Of a stretch of DNA of 64,000 nt, positions 43,717 to 52,643 are shown in pieces; within the stretch, counting starts at the first letter, position 1, and every line of letters starts with the position of its first letter. The notes beneath the pieces are model-generated. The model had not been told where the DNA came from. It saw only the letters and a list, made by a program, of their open reading frames with translations, and ran no database searches. The position numbers were made by a program, and so were the translations under genes. Source of the stretch: Candidatus Poribacteria bacterium (GTDB taxonomy: Bacteria; Poribacteria; WGA-4E; UBA9662); assembly GCA_012963885.1 (NCBI GenBank), contig DTUY01000218.1, forward strand, positions 44,264-108,263, written 5' to 3'.

Positions 43717-46359
43717 GTGTTAATTTTGATCGGTACACTTTTCACTATTGCAATTAATCCTGTTGAAGGCCAAAATGCCGCAGAGGTCTGGCAATCGCTC
43801 AAACGTTTGAACACTACAGCAACAGCACTTCACACCACTGCGCATCCGGATGATGAGGATGGCGCTTTGCTAACCTGGCTAAGTCGAGGTCAGGGTATTC
43901 GTACCGGATTATTTTCGCTCACTAGAGGTGAAGGTGGAGCCAACCTCATCGGGCCGGAGTTGTTCGATGCACTTGGTATCCTGCGAACAGAAGAGCTACT
44001 GGCAGCTGCTCGGTATTATGATGTTGATCTCTTCTTTGGTAAGACAGTCGACTTTGGTTACTCCAAGCGATTGGATGAATCGATAGAAAAATGGGATCAT
44101 CGCCTTTTACTTGAAGATACAGTGCGATTGATCCGAACTTATCGGCCTGAAGTGATTATTGCGAAGTACGCTGGTAATCCAGGAGATGGTCATGGTCAGC
44201 ATCAAACCTCCGGAGTGATTACCCGAGAGGCATTTGGTATGGCTGCTGATCCGACTCAATTTCCTGAACAGATTCGTGCTGGGTTGCAGCCTTGGCAAGC
44301 AAAGAAATTGTACACCGCACGATCTCGACGGAGGAACAACGATACCGAACCATCCAACCTGCTGCGGATCGATACGGGAGCATATGATCCGCTACTCGGA
44401 CAGTCTTACCATGAAATTGCGCGTAAGGGGTTGAGTTACCAGCGATCACAAGGAGCTGGACAACGGCAGGCTTCCAGAGGCAGTTGGTTTTCTTCACTTC
44501 AACTGGTCGATACTGTTTTGCCCGAAGATAAATTAGAAAAGAATCCTTTCGATGGTATTGATACAACTATTATGGGAATGAGCCGTTTTACCGAACAGAA
44601 CGCTGATCTGAATGCAATGCTGGTCAAACTTCAGAGGTCTATCGAAGATGCCTTAGCTGCCTGTTCGCATCGGCAACCATGGGTTGTTTTGCCTTATTTG
44701 GTAGGGGGGTTGCGGCAGACACGGGAATTGGTCGCAACCGTTGACGTTACGGAACTTCAGGAATTTAATAAAAACCACCTGTACTTTCTGTTGAAAAACA
44801 AAGAGCAAGAGTTCATGGATGCCGCTAACAAAGCATTGGGCCTTTCGATAGAAGTACTAGTTGACCCACCGCCAGCCGAAGACGGTGCTCCCAGCTTTTT
44901 TCGCTCACCAGAAACGTTCAATGTCGCGATTCCAGGTCAGGTGTTTGCGCTGACCACTAAGGTGGTTAATCCGAGTCCGTTAAGGATTGAACCGATCCAA
45001 GCAACCCTTCATATGCCAAAGCATTGGGTAGTTCGCGCCCTTCAGCAAGATCTGCCCGCGCTGAGTCATAATGGTGAAGCCCGAGCGCGTTTTGAGGTAC
45101 GTGTGCCTGAGGAGGCTAATTATTCTCGACCTTATTGGTCTCGCCAATCGGAATACCATGACGACGTTTACACGGTCGATCGACCAGAGTTTGCTCATCT
45201 GCCTTTTCAACCTCCGGAAGTCGTTGGTGTGTTAACCTATCGGATTGAAGGGGTTGAATTCAAAATAACCCAACCCGCCCAAACGGTGCAAATGATCCAG
45301 CCTTGGGGTGAACGCCGTCGGTTATTGATGGTAGCCCCTGCTTTCAGTCTAACAGTTTCTCCCTCTATCGGAGTGATTTCGGTTGAAACAGGGCAACAGA
45401 CTTTTACGGCACGGGTTGAAGTTCTAAACAATGTCAAAGGGATTGCTGAAGGAAAAGTTCATCTTCAGATCCCAGAAAACTGGACGGTGACACCTAACGA
45501 ACATCGTCTCCGTTTCACACATGAAGGCGAAATTCAGACTTTCCCCTTTCAGATTTCGGTGTCCCAAAATCTTGAAGTCGACGTCGATTATACTGTGCGA
45601 GCCATGGCTGAATACAACGGGAAACAGTACACTGAAGGGTATCAAGTGATTGATCATCGCGATCTGGAACCGCGTTACCTTTATCGACCCGCATCCATGG
45701 AGTTACACACAGTTGATGTCAAAGTCGAGCTGGGTTTGAAGATCGGTTATATCATGGGCGTCGGTGACAAAGTGCCGCAGGCATTAGAACAAATCGGTAT
45801 CAAAGTCCAGATGCTCGGCAGCGAGGATCTGGCATCCGGTGATTTGAGTTCGTTTAATACAATTGTCATTGGTATCCGCGCTTACGCAGTCCGGACAGAT
45901 CTGAAGGCCTATAATCGTCGATTGCTTGATTATGTCCACCATGGTGGGAATCTTGTGGTGCAGTATCAGACACCGGAGTTTGACGCGGCACCATATGGGC
46001 CTTATCCGTATAAAATGGGTCGACGACCGGAGGAAGTATCGGAAGAAGATGCTGAGGTCACGATTCTGGAACCCAATCACCCGATTTTCAAAAGTCCAAA
46101 TCAGATTACGTCCACTGATTTTAACGGGTGGGTTGAGGAACGCGGTTCCAAGTTCATGACGGAATGGGATTCTGGCTACAAACCGTTGTTGCTGTGCCGT
46201 GACAAAGATCAAGATCCACAAAATGGTGGTCTGCTAGTGGCTGACTATGGGATAGGCACTTACACCTACACGGCTTATGCTTTTTACCGTCAACTGCCTG
46301 CGGGTGTCACTGGAGCCTATCGACTTTTTGCCAATTTAATTAGTTCTGGTAATAATTAG
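43717..46359 (+). CDS. Large PIG-L family deacetylase
   Basis: An 880-residue protein. After a short signal-like N-terminus comes a PIG-L/LmbE deacetylase domain: the zinc motif HPDD at residues 43-46, RGEGGANLIGPELFDALG, and the later H-x-x-H of GDGHGQHQTSG. The middle (about 400-640) contains NPCBM- or alpha-galactosidase-associated Ig-like domains (LEVLNNVKGIAEGKVHLQI style). Residues about 680-870 look like a class-I amidotransferase/ThuA-like fold (IGYIMGVGDKVPQALEQIGI, then IVIGIRAYAVRTDLKAYNRR). PIG-L enzymes remove N-acetyl groups from sugars. The start is GTG with GGAGG upstream. Confidence 0.85.
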   Translation: MLILIGTLFTIAINPVEGQNAAEVWQSLKRLNTTATALHTTAHPDDEDGALLTWLSRGQGIRTGLFSLTRGEGGANLIGPELFDALGILRTEELLAAARYYDVDLFFGKTVDFGYSKRLDESIEKWDHRLLLEDTVRLIRTYRPEVIIAKYAGNPGDGHGQHQTSGVITREAFGMAADPTQFPEQIRAGLQPWQAKKLYTARSRRRNNDTEPSNLLRIDTGAYDPLLGQSYHEIARKGLSYQRSQGAGQRQASRGSWFSSLQLVDTVLPEDKLEKNPFDGIDTTIMGMSRFTEQNADLNAMLVKLQRSIEDALAACSHRQPWVVLPYLVGGLRQTRELVATVDVTELQEFNKNHLYFLLKNKEQEFMDAANKALGLSIEVLVDPPPAEDGAPSFFRSPETFNVAIPGQVFALTTKVVNPSPLRIEPIQATLHMPKHWVVRALQQDLPALSHNGEARARFEVRVPEEANYSRPYWSRQSEYHDDVYTVDRPEFAHLPFQPPEVVGVLTYRIEGVEFKITQPAQTVQMIQPWGERRRLLMVAPAFSLTVSPSIGVISVETGQQTFTARVEVLNNVKGIAEGKVHLQIPENWTVTPNEHRLRFTHEGEIQTFPFQISVSQNLEVDVDYTVRAMAEYNGKQYTEGYQVIDHRDLEPRYLYRPASMELHTVDVKVELGLKIGYIMGVGDKVPQALEQIGIKVQMLGSEDLASGDLSSFNTIVIGIRAYAVRTDLKAYNRRLLDYVHHGGNLVVQYQTPEFDAAPYGPYPYKMGRRPEEVSEEDAEVTILEPNHPIFKSPNQITSTDFNGWVEERGSKFMTEWDSGYKPLLLCRDKDQDPQNGGLLVADYGIGTYTYTAYAFYRQLPAGVTGAYRLFANLISSGNN

Positions 46360-46486
46360 CTGAATTATGTCTACCTCTAGCCCTATAGCACCTGAAATAC
46401 GAACCAATGGTTTCGCTATTTAATGAAACTTGACTTTAATCTCCGATCATCTGCTGTTTGGTTGTGTCAGATGCACTGGTAAATCT

Positions 46487-46603
46487 TCAGGAGATATCCG
46501 TTCGTCCGAACAGTCCATCGCGTAAAATTTCAAACAATCCGAAAATAAAATGCCATGCGACTGCACCTGATACGGCAAAACCCAGTAGCGTAAACGGCGT
46601 ATG
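46487..46603 (-). pseudogene. Short hydrophobic ORF fragment
   Basis: A minus-strand frame reads TPFTLLGFAVSGAVAWHFIF, then GLFEILRDGLFG and a stop, with a stop codon (TAG) immediately upstream and no Met. It resembles the end of a membrane protein. I could not assign it, and it may simply be chance. Confidence 0.25.
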
Positions 46604-46648
46604 CTAAGCTATATAATTCATATGCGGATATAAGATGTCTCTTGAAAA

Positions 46649-48349
46649 TTACGAACCATGATAAGGGACCAAAAACGAAAGCTGTAAAGCTGTAGACAAT
46701 GCTATCAATTTTTTGCGATTCTCGTGAACTGTCCGAAAGAGTTCTTCTTTTAGACAGTACTTGGATACAAACTCCCAATCCTCTCTTGGCCAGATTTGTT
46801 GGTTGTTTTTCAAAATTTTCAGTTGGATACCGTCTCCAACTCTTTTTCTTTCTTTGTATAAGGAATGACGCTCACTAGCGGGAGAAAAAATATATCTGAT
46901 GAGAGTAGATGATTCCTTGGTTATACGTTTTGACTGTATTTCTCTGTCAAATTTAAGGTTCAAATCATGTTGTTCCTTCAAGTGTCCAGTCCAAGCGATA
47001 TGCCTTGTTTTTTCCGCGCTAAAGTTGTTCGCCATACATATTAGGAAAACAGCACATACTGTGTAACTCTCGAATGATTTAGATTGGTTACGGCGACTGA
47101 GAAGTGACAGAACAATCACAAATCCAACAATCAGAATAAGCGTCACGCTTTGATAATAGTATCCTCCTCTCCAAATGTCAGGCCAGGCAAGTGGATTATG
47201 ACGCAAAAAAAGAAGCATAGTCATGAACACACAGAAAGCTAGTCCGGTCACAAGTATTGTCACTAACGCAATCATACCCGTTAAATCCTGTCTAGAATTT
47301 CTATTGGTACTAGAGGAACTATCGGCTACTTTCTTGATGCATAATAGAACTAATAGAATGTATGAAACTAATGTAATCATCCATGACAGCAAGTTACCGT
47401 CCAAGATGTTCCCAAAGACCATCTGAATCTGTAGCACCACCAATTTTAGTCCAGTCCACATACCTCCAATGTATGAAGAAAGATCCAGTTGCAGAAAAAA
47501 ACTTAAGGAAGACCAACCACGGTCAGGGTAGTTTCCCCTAACGGACTTGATGATGTAGGGACATAAGCTGTAATCCCAATAAAGATAGAAACAGAAAGCT
47601 AACGTGAAGGATAAGGCAAATAATAGAATGCGCCAGTGGGCTTGTTTGTATGACAGGCGAATAATTGCCATTAAAAGACTCAAGCCGATTAACCACAAGC
47701 CGATAAGGACTCCTTGCTTATCTGTGATAAATGATAAAAAGATACCTAGAGGTAATAGGATATATAGGGCTATATTTTGCGGCTTAGCAGATGCTTTGAG
47801 ACATCTGATGAAATATAGTATCCAAAGTGAAGCCCAGAACGCGGTAACGGTCTTACCACATCGAAAGTAAACTTTCTGCATGGCGAGCATCTGCGTTGAA
47901 AGAGGAAAGAGCATAGCCAATACCAAACAAGACTTCGGATTAAATTCAGCCAAAAACTCCCTAGTAATGAAATAGAGCATAATTCCAGTTAGAATAGTAA
48001 ATGTTATTTGGGTAATACTGCGAAAGCCGTATGAAAAGATAGTGATTCTATTTGCCAGTAGCACCATTTGAGCATCAATGTACTCAAAGACATAACCCAA
48101 TTCTCTCGCCTGATAGTTGTTCCAGTCAGTGTGTCTTGGATCAAAGAACTTTTTAATCTCACCCCAAAATCCTTCAGTAGATGGATTCCCGTAAAACACC
48201 AGAAAGGATTCAGTTTCATTGTGTATCATGGGCCGAGTGTTAATTATGTTGGTTATCCAGGTTATCACCAAAATTATTAGGACCAACTCGGTCAGAACTT
48301 GAGGTCTTCTAATGAACTTCCCTCTTAAATTTTGTATGATTGTGTTCAT
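46649..48349 (-). CDS. Polytopic membrane protein, unknown, 566 aa
   Basis: A hydrophobic protein with about 11-12 predicted membrane segments (e.g. LTELVLIILVITWITNIINT, then ITQITFTILTGIMLYFITRE, and LYILLPLGIFLSFITDKQGV). A long loop after helix 1 is rich in aromatic and acidic residues (FWGEIKKFFDPRHTDWNNYQ), as seen in GT-C type glycosyltransferases, which use a membrane-bound lipid-sugar donor. That assignment is only a guess. The C-terminal 100 residues are soluble and charged. It is convergent with the PIG-L gene and divergent from PhyH C. Confidence 0.6.
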   Translation of the reverse strand: MNTIIQNLRGKFIRRPQVLTELVLIILVITWITNIINTRPMIHNETESFLVFYGNPSTEGFWGEIKKFFDPRHTDWNNYQARELGYVFEYIDAQMVLLANRITIFSYGFRSITQITFTILTGIMLYFITREFLAEFNPKSCLVLAMLFPLSTQMLAMQKVYFRCGKTVTAFWASLWILYFIRCLKASAKPQNIALYILLPLGIFLSFITDKQGVLIGLWLIGLSLLMAIIRLSYKQAHWRILLFALSFTLAFCFYLYWDYSLCPYIIKSVRGNYPDRGWSSLSFFLQLDLSSYIGGMWTGLKLVVLQIQMVFGNILDGNLLSWMITLVSYILLVLLCIKKVADSSSSTNRNSRQDLTGMIALVTILVTGLAFCVFMTMLLFLRHNPLAWPDIWRGGYYYQSVTLILIVGFVIVLSLLSRRNQSKSFESYTVCAVFLICMANNFSAEKTRHIAWTGHLKEQHDLNLKFDREIQSKRITKESSTLIRYIFSPASERHSLYKERKRVGDGIQLKILKNNQQIWPREDWEFVSKYCLKEELFRTVHENRKKLIALSTALQLSFLVPYHGS

Positions 48350-48775
48350 CCGATATTTTTTATTAAATACATTTAATGAGAGGAAGATAAATATTGATAA
48401 GAATGATCAAGAATAGCGCAATTATATGTTGACAAAGAACGAACAACAGCTTCTTTACCAGTTGTCTGTAACATTTAAGATTCCTCCCTTTGACTTCACT
48501 GATTGCTGATTAACATACTCAACCAAAAGATACAATACTGTTGAGGTGAAAGTGTATGAAGTATTTACTATCTTTAATGAATTTGGGATCTAAATCATAT
48601 GGATTTTCATCGTATTGACAATACTTGTACCAAACTTGCTTCTCTACAATTGAAGTAGATAACAAGCTAAAAAAACTGTTAAAATATATAGTAAAAGTTT
48701 GTCAATTTATTATGTGAATGTCATTGAACACATACAGTAATTTTGAATCCATAGTCTGATTAAGGAGTAATTACC
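48350..48775. other. Divergent intergenic region, 426 bp
   Basis: This AT-rich spacer lies between the starts of the membrane-protein gene and the PhyH C gene. No motif stands out clearly enough to call. Confidence 0.4.
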
Positions 48776-49759
48776 ATGCCTTTAACCAAAGAACAACTGG
48801 ATCAGTTTTACCGAGATGGTTTTATTATTGTAGATGATGTCTTTGACAAAAAAGATGTCGAAGCGGCCTTTATAGAAATGGAAAAAATCTTTTATGGTGA
48901 AAGTTTTAAGGAGTATCTCGCCAGGTCCGATAAAAATGGTATAGCTAAACCTGTTGAACCCAAAACAACAGGGGCGGTCTCTCATTATGGTGCGACACAA
49001 TATGGCCGTCCTCAGTTTCCAACTGGAATTGAAGCCTTAGATCGGCTGATTGAGAATGATGATTGGCTTGATATGTATGAACAATGTTTGGGGACACAAG
49101 ACTTGAGTTACTGTAATGGGCATCTGTTTCTACGATCTGGACCAACCGACAAAAGGCATGCCGAGCATTCATGGCAAGGATACCACATTGACAATGCGAC
49201 AAACACTTTTTTACCACCGCATAGAGAAACGGGTCTGTATAATTACGTGAACTCCAGTATTTATCTCCATGACGTACCTGAGGATTGTGCCCCAATGAAA
49301 ATTATCCCTGGCAGCCATCGTCAAATTATGGATTTGTTACCTAAACTTATTCGTGATGGGAATTGGGTTGGTCGCGGAGAAATTAAGGATATTCGAAAAG
49401 TTCCTGAATTTGCCTTGCCTGTTCCTGCTACAGGCAAGGTGGGAAGCGTTCGATTCAATAGTTCTTTCGGTGTACATGCTGCGATTCCGTTCGAAAACAA
49501 ACGAAGGCAAAGAGGATACTCGACGTTTTCGTTCTGCAGAGCGGATACCAGCCAATGGATAAAGTTATCAAACTTGTGGCGTGAACAGGAATTCTCCGTT
49601 CCTTTTTGGAAAAATACTACTCCAAGGGTTCGTTCTTTGTTTGGTTGGCCTAAACCAGGACATCCGTATTATACGGCTGAAACACTTAATCTATTGGGTG
49701 AGTGGTATCCGGGAATAGATTTAACTCCTTATCAGGATCAGTTACGTACTGGAGAATGA
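48776..49759 (+). CDS. Phytanoyl-CoA dioxygenase-family protein (PhyH) C
   Basis: A 327-residue Fe(II)/2-oxoglutarate dioxygenase. The iron ligands are His137 and Asp139 (YHIDN) and the distal His234 (SSFGVHAAIP). The N-terminus, LDQFYRDGFIIVDDVFDKKD, has the PhyH pattern, and KIIPGSHRQI is the conserved I-P-G-S-H. AAGGAG lies before the ATG. It is more distant from the tandem pair at 36968-38731 than those two are from each other. Confidence 0.9.
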   Translation: MPLTKEQLDQFYRDGFIIVDDVFDKKDVEAAFIEMEKIFYGESFKEYLARSDKNGIAKPVEPKTTGAVSHYGATQYGRPQFPTGIEALDRLIENDDWLDMYEQCLGTQDLSYCNGHLFLRSGPTDKRHAEHSWQGYHIDNATNTFLPPHRETGLYNYVNSSIYLHDVPEDCAPMKIIPGSHRQIMDLLPKLIRDGNWVGRGEIKDIRKVPEFALPVPATGKVGSVRFNSSFGVHAAIPFENKRRQRGYSTFSFCRADTSQWIKLSNLWREQEFSVPFWKNTTPRVRSLFGWPKPGHPYYTAETLNLLGEWYPGIDLTPYQDQLRTGE

Positions 49760-50130
49760 TTCACCATCTAAAGTGATTTCCATTGGCCTGATTACACCCA
49801 TAACAAACTAATAAGGGAATAATTTCTGAAGAATCCAAGGAACTTTCGTCTCTTCGGCATATGCTGATGGAGTATGCCACCATTGTTGCTTACGTCCGAC
49901 ATTATCAGGATCGGTTGCTAGGAACTACTGACACTCTGTAATAAATATGGATGTCGCTGGCTCAACGGAAACGATCGGCCAAGATTTTATGGAGAAGGGA
50001 CTACTAGTTTCTATTACGGAACAGCCGGGAGCAGTATTAATCGTCTACGAACGTCTCGAATGAGATTAAACCAGCGAGACTTCATTAGCTCTCCAGTGTG
50101 ACACATTATATTAGGCTGATCAGACGCAGG
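49760..50130. other. Intergenic region with possible gene debris, 371 bp
   Basis: A plus-strand stretch at about 49945-50100 stays open for 50 residues (KYGCRWLNGNDRPRFYGEGT), but I cannot match it, and it lacks a start and ribosome-binding site. Confidence 0.3.
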
Positions 50131-51309
50131 TTAAGCTCGCAGATCTTTTGTCTCTACTGCTAGTCCCGAAAAAGTGTTTTTTTCGAGAACCAGTTCGGTA
50201 ACCTTTTGACCAATTTGGAGTCCGATACGTTCAGCTGGTTCTCGTGTTTCAATGATCTGATTCTTCAGCAACATGATGGAACGAGTTTCACCTTGGATAT
50301 CAATACCGATTTTTCCGCTATTAATAATTTGGTTGTCTCCCAGTAGATTGCGGTGAGGACAGCGTTCTTCATTCGGCTCGTTGCGAAAGATGACCCCCAC
50401 TTCACCGTTTCCTTCGATCCGGTTTTTTCGGATAATATTGTCAGTGTCCCGATGACCGATAGAAACGCCGAACTGGAGGTTGTTGAAGATCCGATTCTTT
50501 TCGACCATACTATGCTTAACACCCCAACAGAAAAAGAGCCCGATTCGGTTACCTTCTAGGTGATTTTGGCGAATGATTGGTCGCAGCGAACCTGAACCGG
50601 GATGTAACCCCAGATCAGCGTTGTTCCTGCTGAGACAATTGGTCACAGTCACATCATGGCAAATCTGCCAGGAGATACCATCGCCATTATAATTCCGCGT
50701 TTCGACATTTTTGATATGAATGCTTTGACAGTTTTGCAGGAAAATACAGCCGGCATAGTTCCCATCCAGATGCTGGTTTTGAGACCTGTTTCCATCGAGA
50801 ACAAGGTCGCAGATTTCCAGATTGTGAATATGTTCGCCAGTTAGGATGGGAAACAGCGTGGCGATCTGAGCTTGATGGTCGGTCCAGAAATTCTTCTCCA
50901 GTGGTTCATCAAGCCAAAACCGATTTTCCTGTCTGGCTACCAGTGTTCGCTTAATGACGTTATATCCATTATGATTGGGCGCCTCGGCTTTCAGGCAGAC
51001 ACCATACCCCACCTCAAAACCGTCGCTGTTGACTAGCGTCACATGATCTTCGTACCAATCTGCATCAGCAACCAGAGTTGTCTGGACAGAAGGATTCTTG
51101 ATCAGTACTGTTTCGGTGCCGCTGCCCTGAATGCGGATATTGTTTCTCAAGTAGATGGCATTGTCGAGTTGATATTGACCGGGCAGGATCTTCAGCGTTC
51201 CACCACCCAGTGCTGCTAGATAATCGACCCCAGCCTGAATGGCACGATTATCTTGGCCATTGATCTCAGCACCGCTGGTGCCAACTGTAATGGAAAGCGA
51301 ATGTTCCAT
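50131..51309 (-). CDS. Right-handed parallel beta-helix protein
   Basis: A 392-residue protein made of pectate-lyase-like PbH1 repeats: NNIRIQGSGTETVLIKNP, then IHIKNVETRNYNGDGIS, DVTVTNCLSRNNADLGLHPG and DNIIRKNRIEGNGEVGVIFR. Such helices usually bind or cut polysaccharides, but no catalytic residues can be assigned. No signal peptide is visible, so it may be cytosolic or exported by another route. ATG at 51309 has AAGGAG upstream, and the longer frame from 51327 begins with TTG. Confidence 0.85.
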   Translation of the reverse strand: MEHSLSITVGTSGAEINGQDNRAIQAGVDYLAALGGGTLKILPGQYQLDNAIYLRNNIRIQGSGTETVLIKNPSVQTTLVADADWYEDHVTLVNSDGFEVGYGVCLKAEAPNHNGYNVIKRTLVARQENRFWLDEPLEKNFWTDHQAQIATLFPILTGEHIHNLEICDLVLDGNRSQNQHLDGNYAGCIFLQNCQSIHIKNVETRNYNGDGISWQICHDVTVTNCLSRNNADLGLHPGSGSLRPIIRQNHLEGNRIGLFFCWGVKHSMVEKNRIFNNLQFGVSIGHRDTDNIIRKNRIEGNGEVGVIFRNEPNEERCPHRNLLGDNQIINSGKIGIDIQGETRSIMLLKNQIIETREPAERIGLQIGQKVTELVLEKNTFSGLAVETKDLRA

Positions 51310-51403
51310 GCTGACTCCTTTTTTCAATGAGCGTTTTCTGCCGTCTCAACCGATAGGAAGTGAGAAAGAGACAACAAACCAAAAAACTCTGCTATATTTA
51401 GCA

Positions 51404-51799
51404 CTACCAAAAACTCTGTTTCAGATGAACCAACCAGAGACCGAGACAAAGTAGAATGAGGATGGAAGCGATAATTCTCTGTTTGACCAAAGAAACAGCC
51501 TCCCATATTTTCTGAGTATATTCTGGTAGAAACGCGCTCAGAATCGCTAATCCAAATAACAGAAATGAAAAAGGATGATATCGCCAAGCGGTTGAAAACT
51601 CTCCTTGGAAAATTGCCAAGCAGGCACGCGTCATACCACACCCGGGACATGGTATGCTTGTCACACTCTTAAAAACGCAGGGCAAGAAATGGACTGTCTC
51701 AAATGCCTGACCTGAAAGTCGAATATATATGCCTGCAAGAACAAGCAACATTAGAAACATTTTAGCCAACAGCATGGGATTAAGTGTCTGTTTTAACAT
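51404..51799 (-). CDS. DUF2752 membrane protein
   Basis: A 131-residue protein with three or four hydrophobic helices and the family signature CVFKSVTSIPCPGCGMTRAC, which holds a cysteine cluster. DUF2752 has no known role. It overlaps the end of the DUF4234 gene by 20 bases; an alternative ATG at 51775 would avoid the overlap. Both are probably co-transcribed. Confidence 0.85.
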   Translation of the reverse strand: MLKQTLNPMLLAKMFLMLLVLAGIYIRLSGQAFETVHFLPCVFKSVTSIPCPGCGMTRACLAIFQGEFSTAWRYHPFSFLLFGLAILSAFLPEYTQKIWEAVSLVKQRIIASILILLCLGLWLVHLKQSFW

Positions 51800-52190
51800 A
51801 GAACCTGTTGATTTCGGCTTGCTGAATCGCCATTGACACGATGCTTAAACCAATTAGTGTCAGGATCAGGCATATCGTGGCAACATTGTTAACCATTAGG
51901 TTATTCTGTTCTTGAATTTCGACGATGCCTCGTGCCATTTTGTACTCGTTATATACTCCGTAAATACCGCACGTTATAATGCTCAGTAAGAACCACATAC
52001 CGAAAGTATATTCACGTCTGTTTAACCAAAAATTCAGGACTTTCATCTGTTTGTATTGCCAAACAAGTCCATAAATACCACAGGTGATTATGGAAAGAAG
52101 AACGGCAATCCCAATGTTCATTCTTGGTTTTGCGCTAAGGTGCTCCTCCCATCTGGGTGGAGCACTATCATCGTTCATGTTATTATTCAC
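51780..52190 (-). CDS. DUF4234-type membrane protein
   Basis: A 136-residue protein with three hydrophobic helices. The repeated LLSIITCGIYGLVWQYKQMK and LLSIITCGIYGVYNEYKMAR are the two DUF4234-like half-repeats. The ends are polar. It is coupled to the DUF2752 gene downstream. Function unknown. Confidence 0.85.
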   Translation of the reverse strand: MNNNMNDDSAPPRWEEHLSAKPRMNIGIAVLLSIITCGIYGLVWQYKQMKVLNFWLNRREYTFGMWFLLSIITCGIYGVYNEYKMARGIVEIQEQNNLMVNNVATICLILTLIGLSIVSMAIQQAEINRFYVKTDT

Positions 52191-52643
52191 CCTTAGACAG
52201 ATTGAAGTTACTGCTAGGGTTTATTCATTAAAACGTGAGTCTCGACATCTTATAATTACATGAAAGTGAGAATTAGCAAATCTTGCAGGGAAATTTAACT
52301 ATGAGCGTAGAAATTTAATTTGAGTGACAATTAGTCTGGCACCCACTATTTGTTATCTGCATATGATGAGAGACAACAATTTAAGATCAGGAGAATTTTA
52401 GCGATAAAAAGATGTTCCTAATCTTATTTAGTTATGGTTGTCTATCTAGACTGTTTACACTAATTGATCGGTCTTTCTTAATGTATCAGAGTATGATATA
52501 TTGTAATAAATTGGAGTTCGACTATAGATCTTCCATGACCTGGCGAAATTTGGGATTGAGATGGTTGTGTTGATCATAAGCAAGCAAGTTGAGTCTTGAT
52601 AGGGACTTTAATCCTAACTTATAATTGTTGGAAAAGTTTGTAA
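52191..52643. other. Divergent intergenic region, 453 bp
   Basis: AT-rich spacer between divergent genes. I see no supported promoter, RNA or repeat. Confidence 0.4.

Noticed and set aside
46530-46778. Minus-strand 82-codon frame overlapping the end of the membrane-protein gene
   Set aside because: It is a shadow of the longer frame ending at 46649, and its Met is inside that gene.
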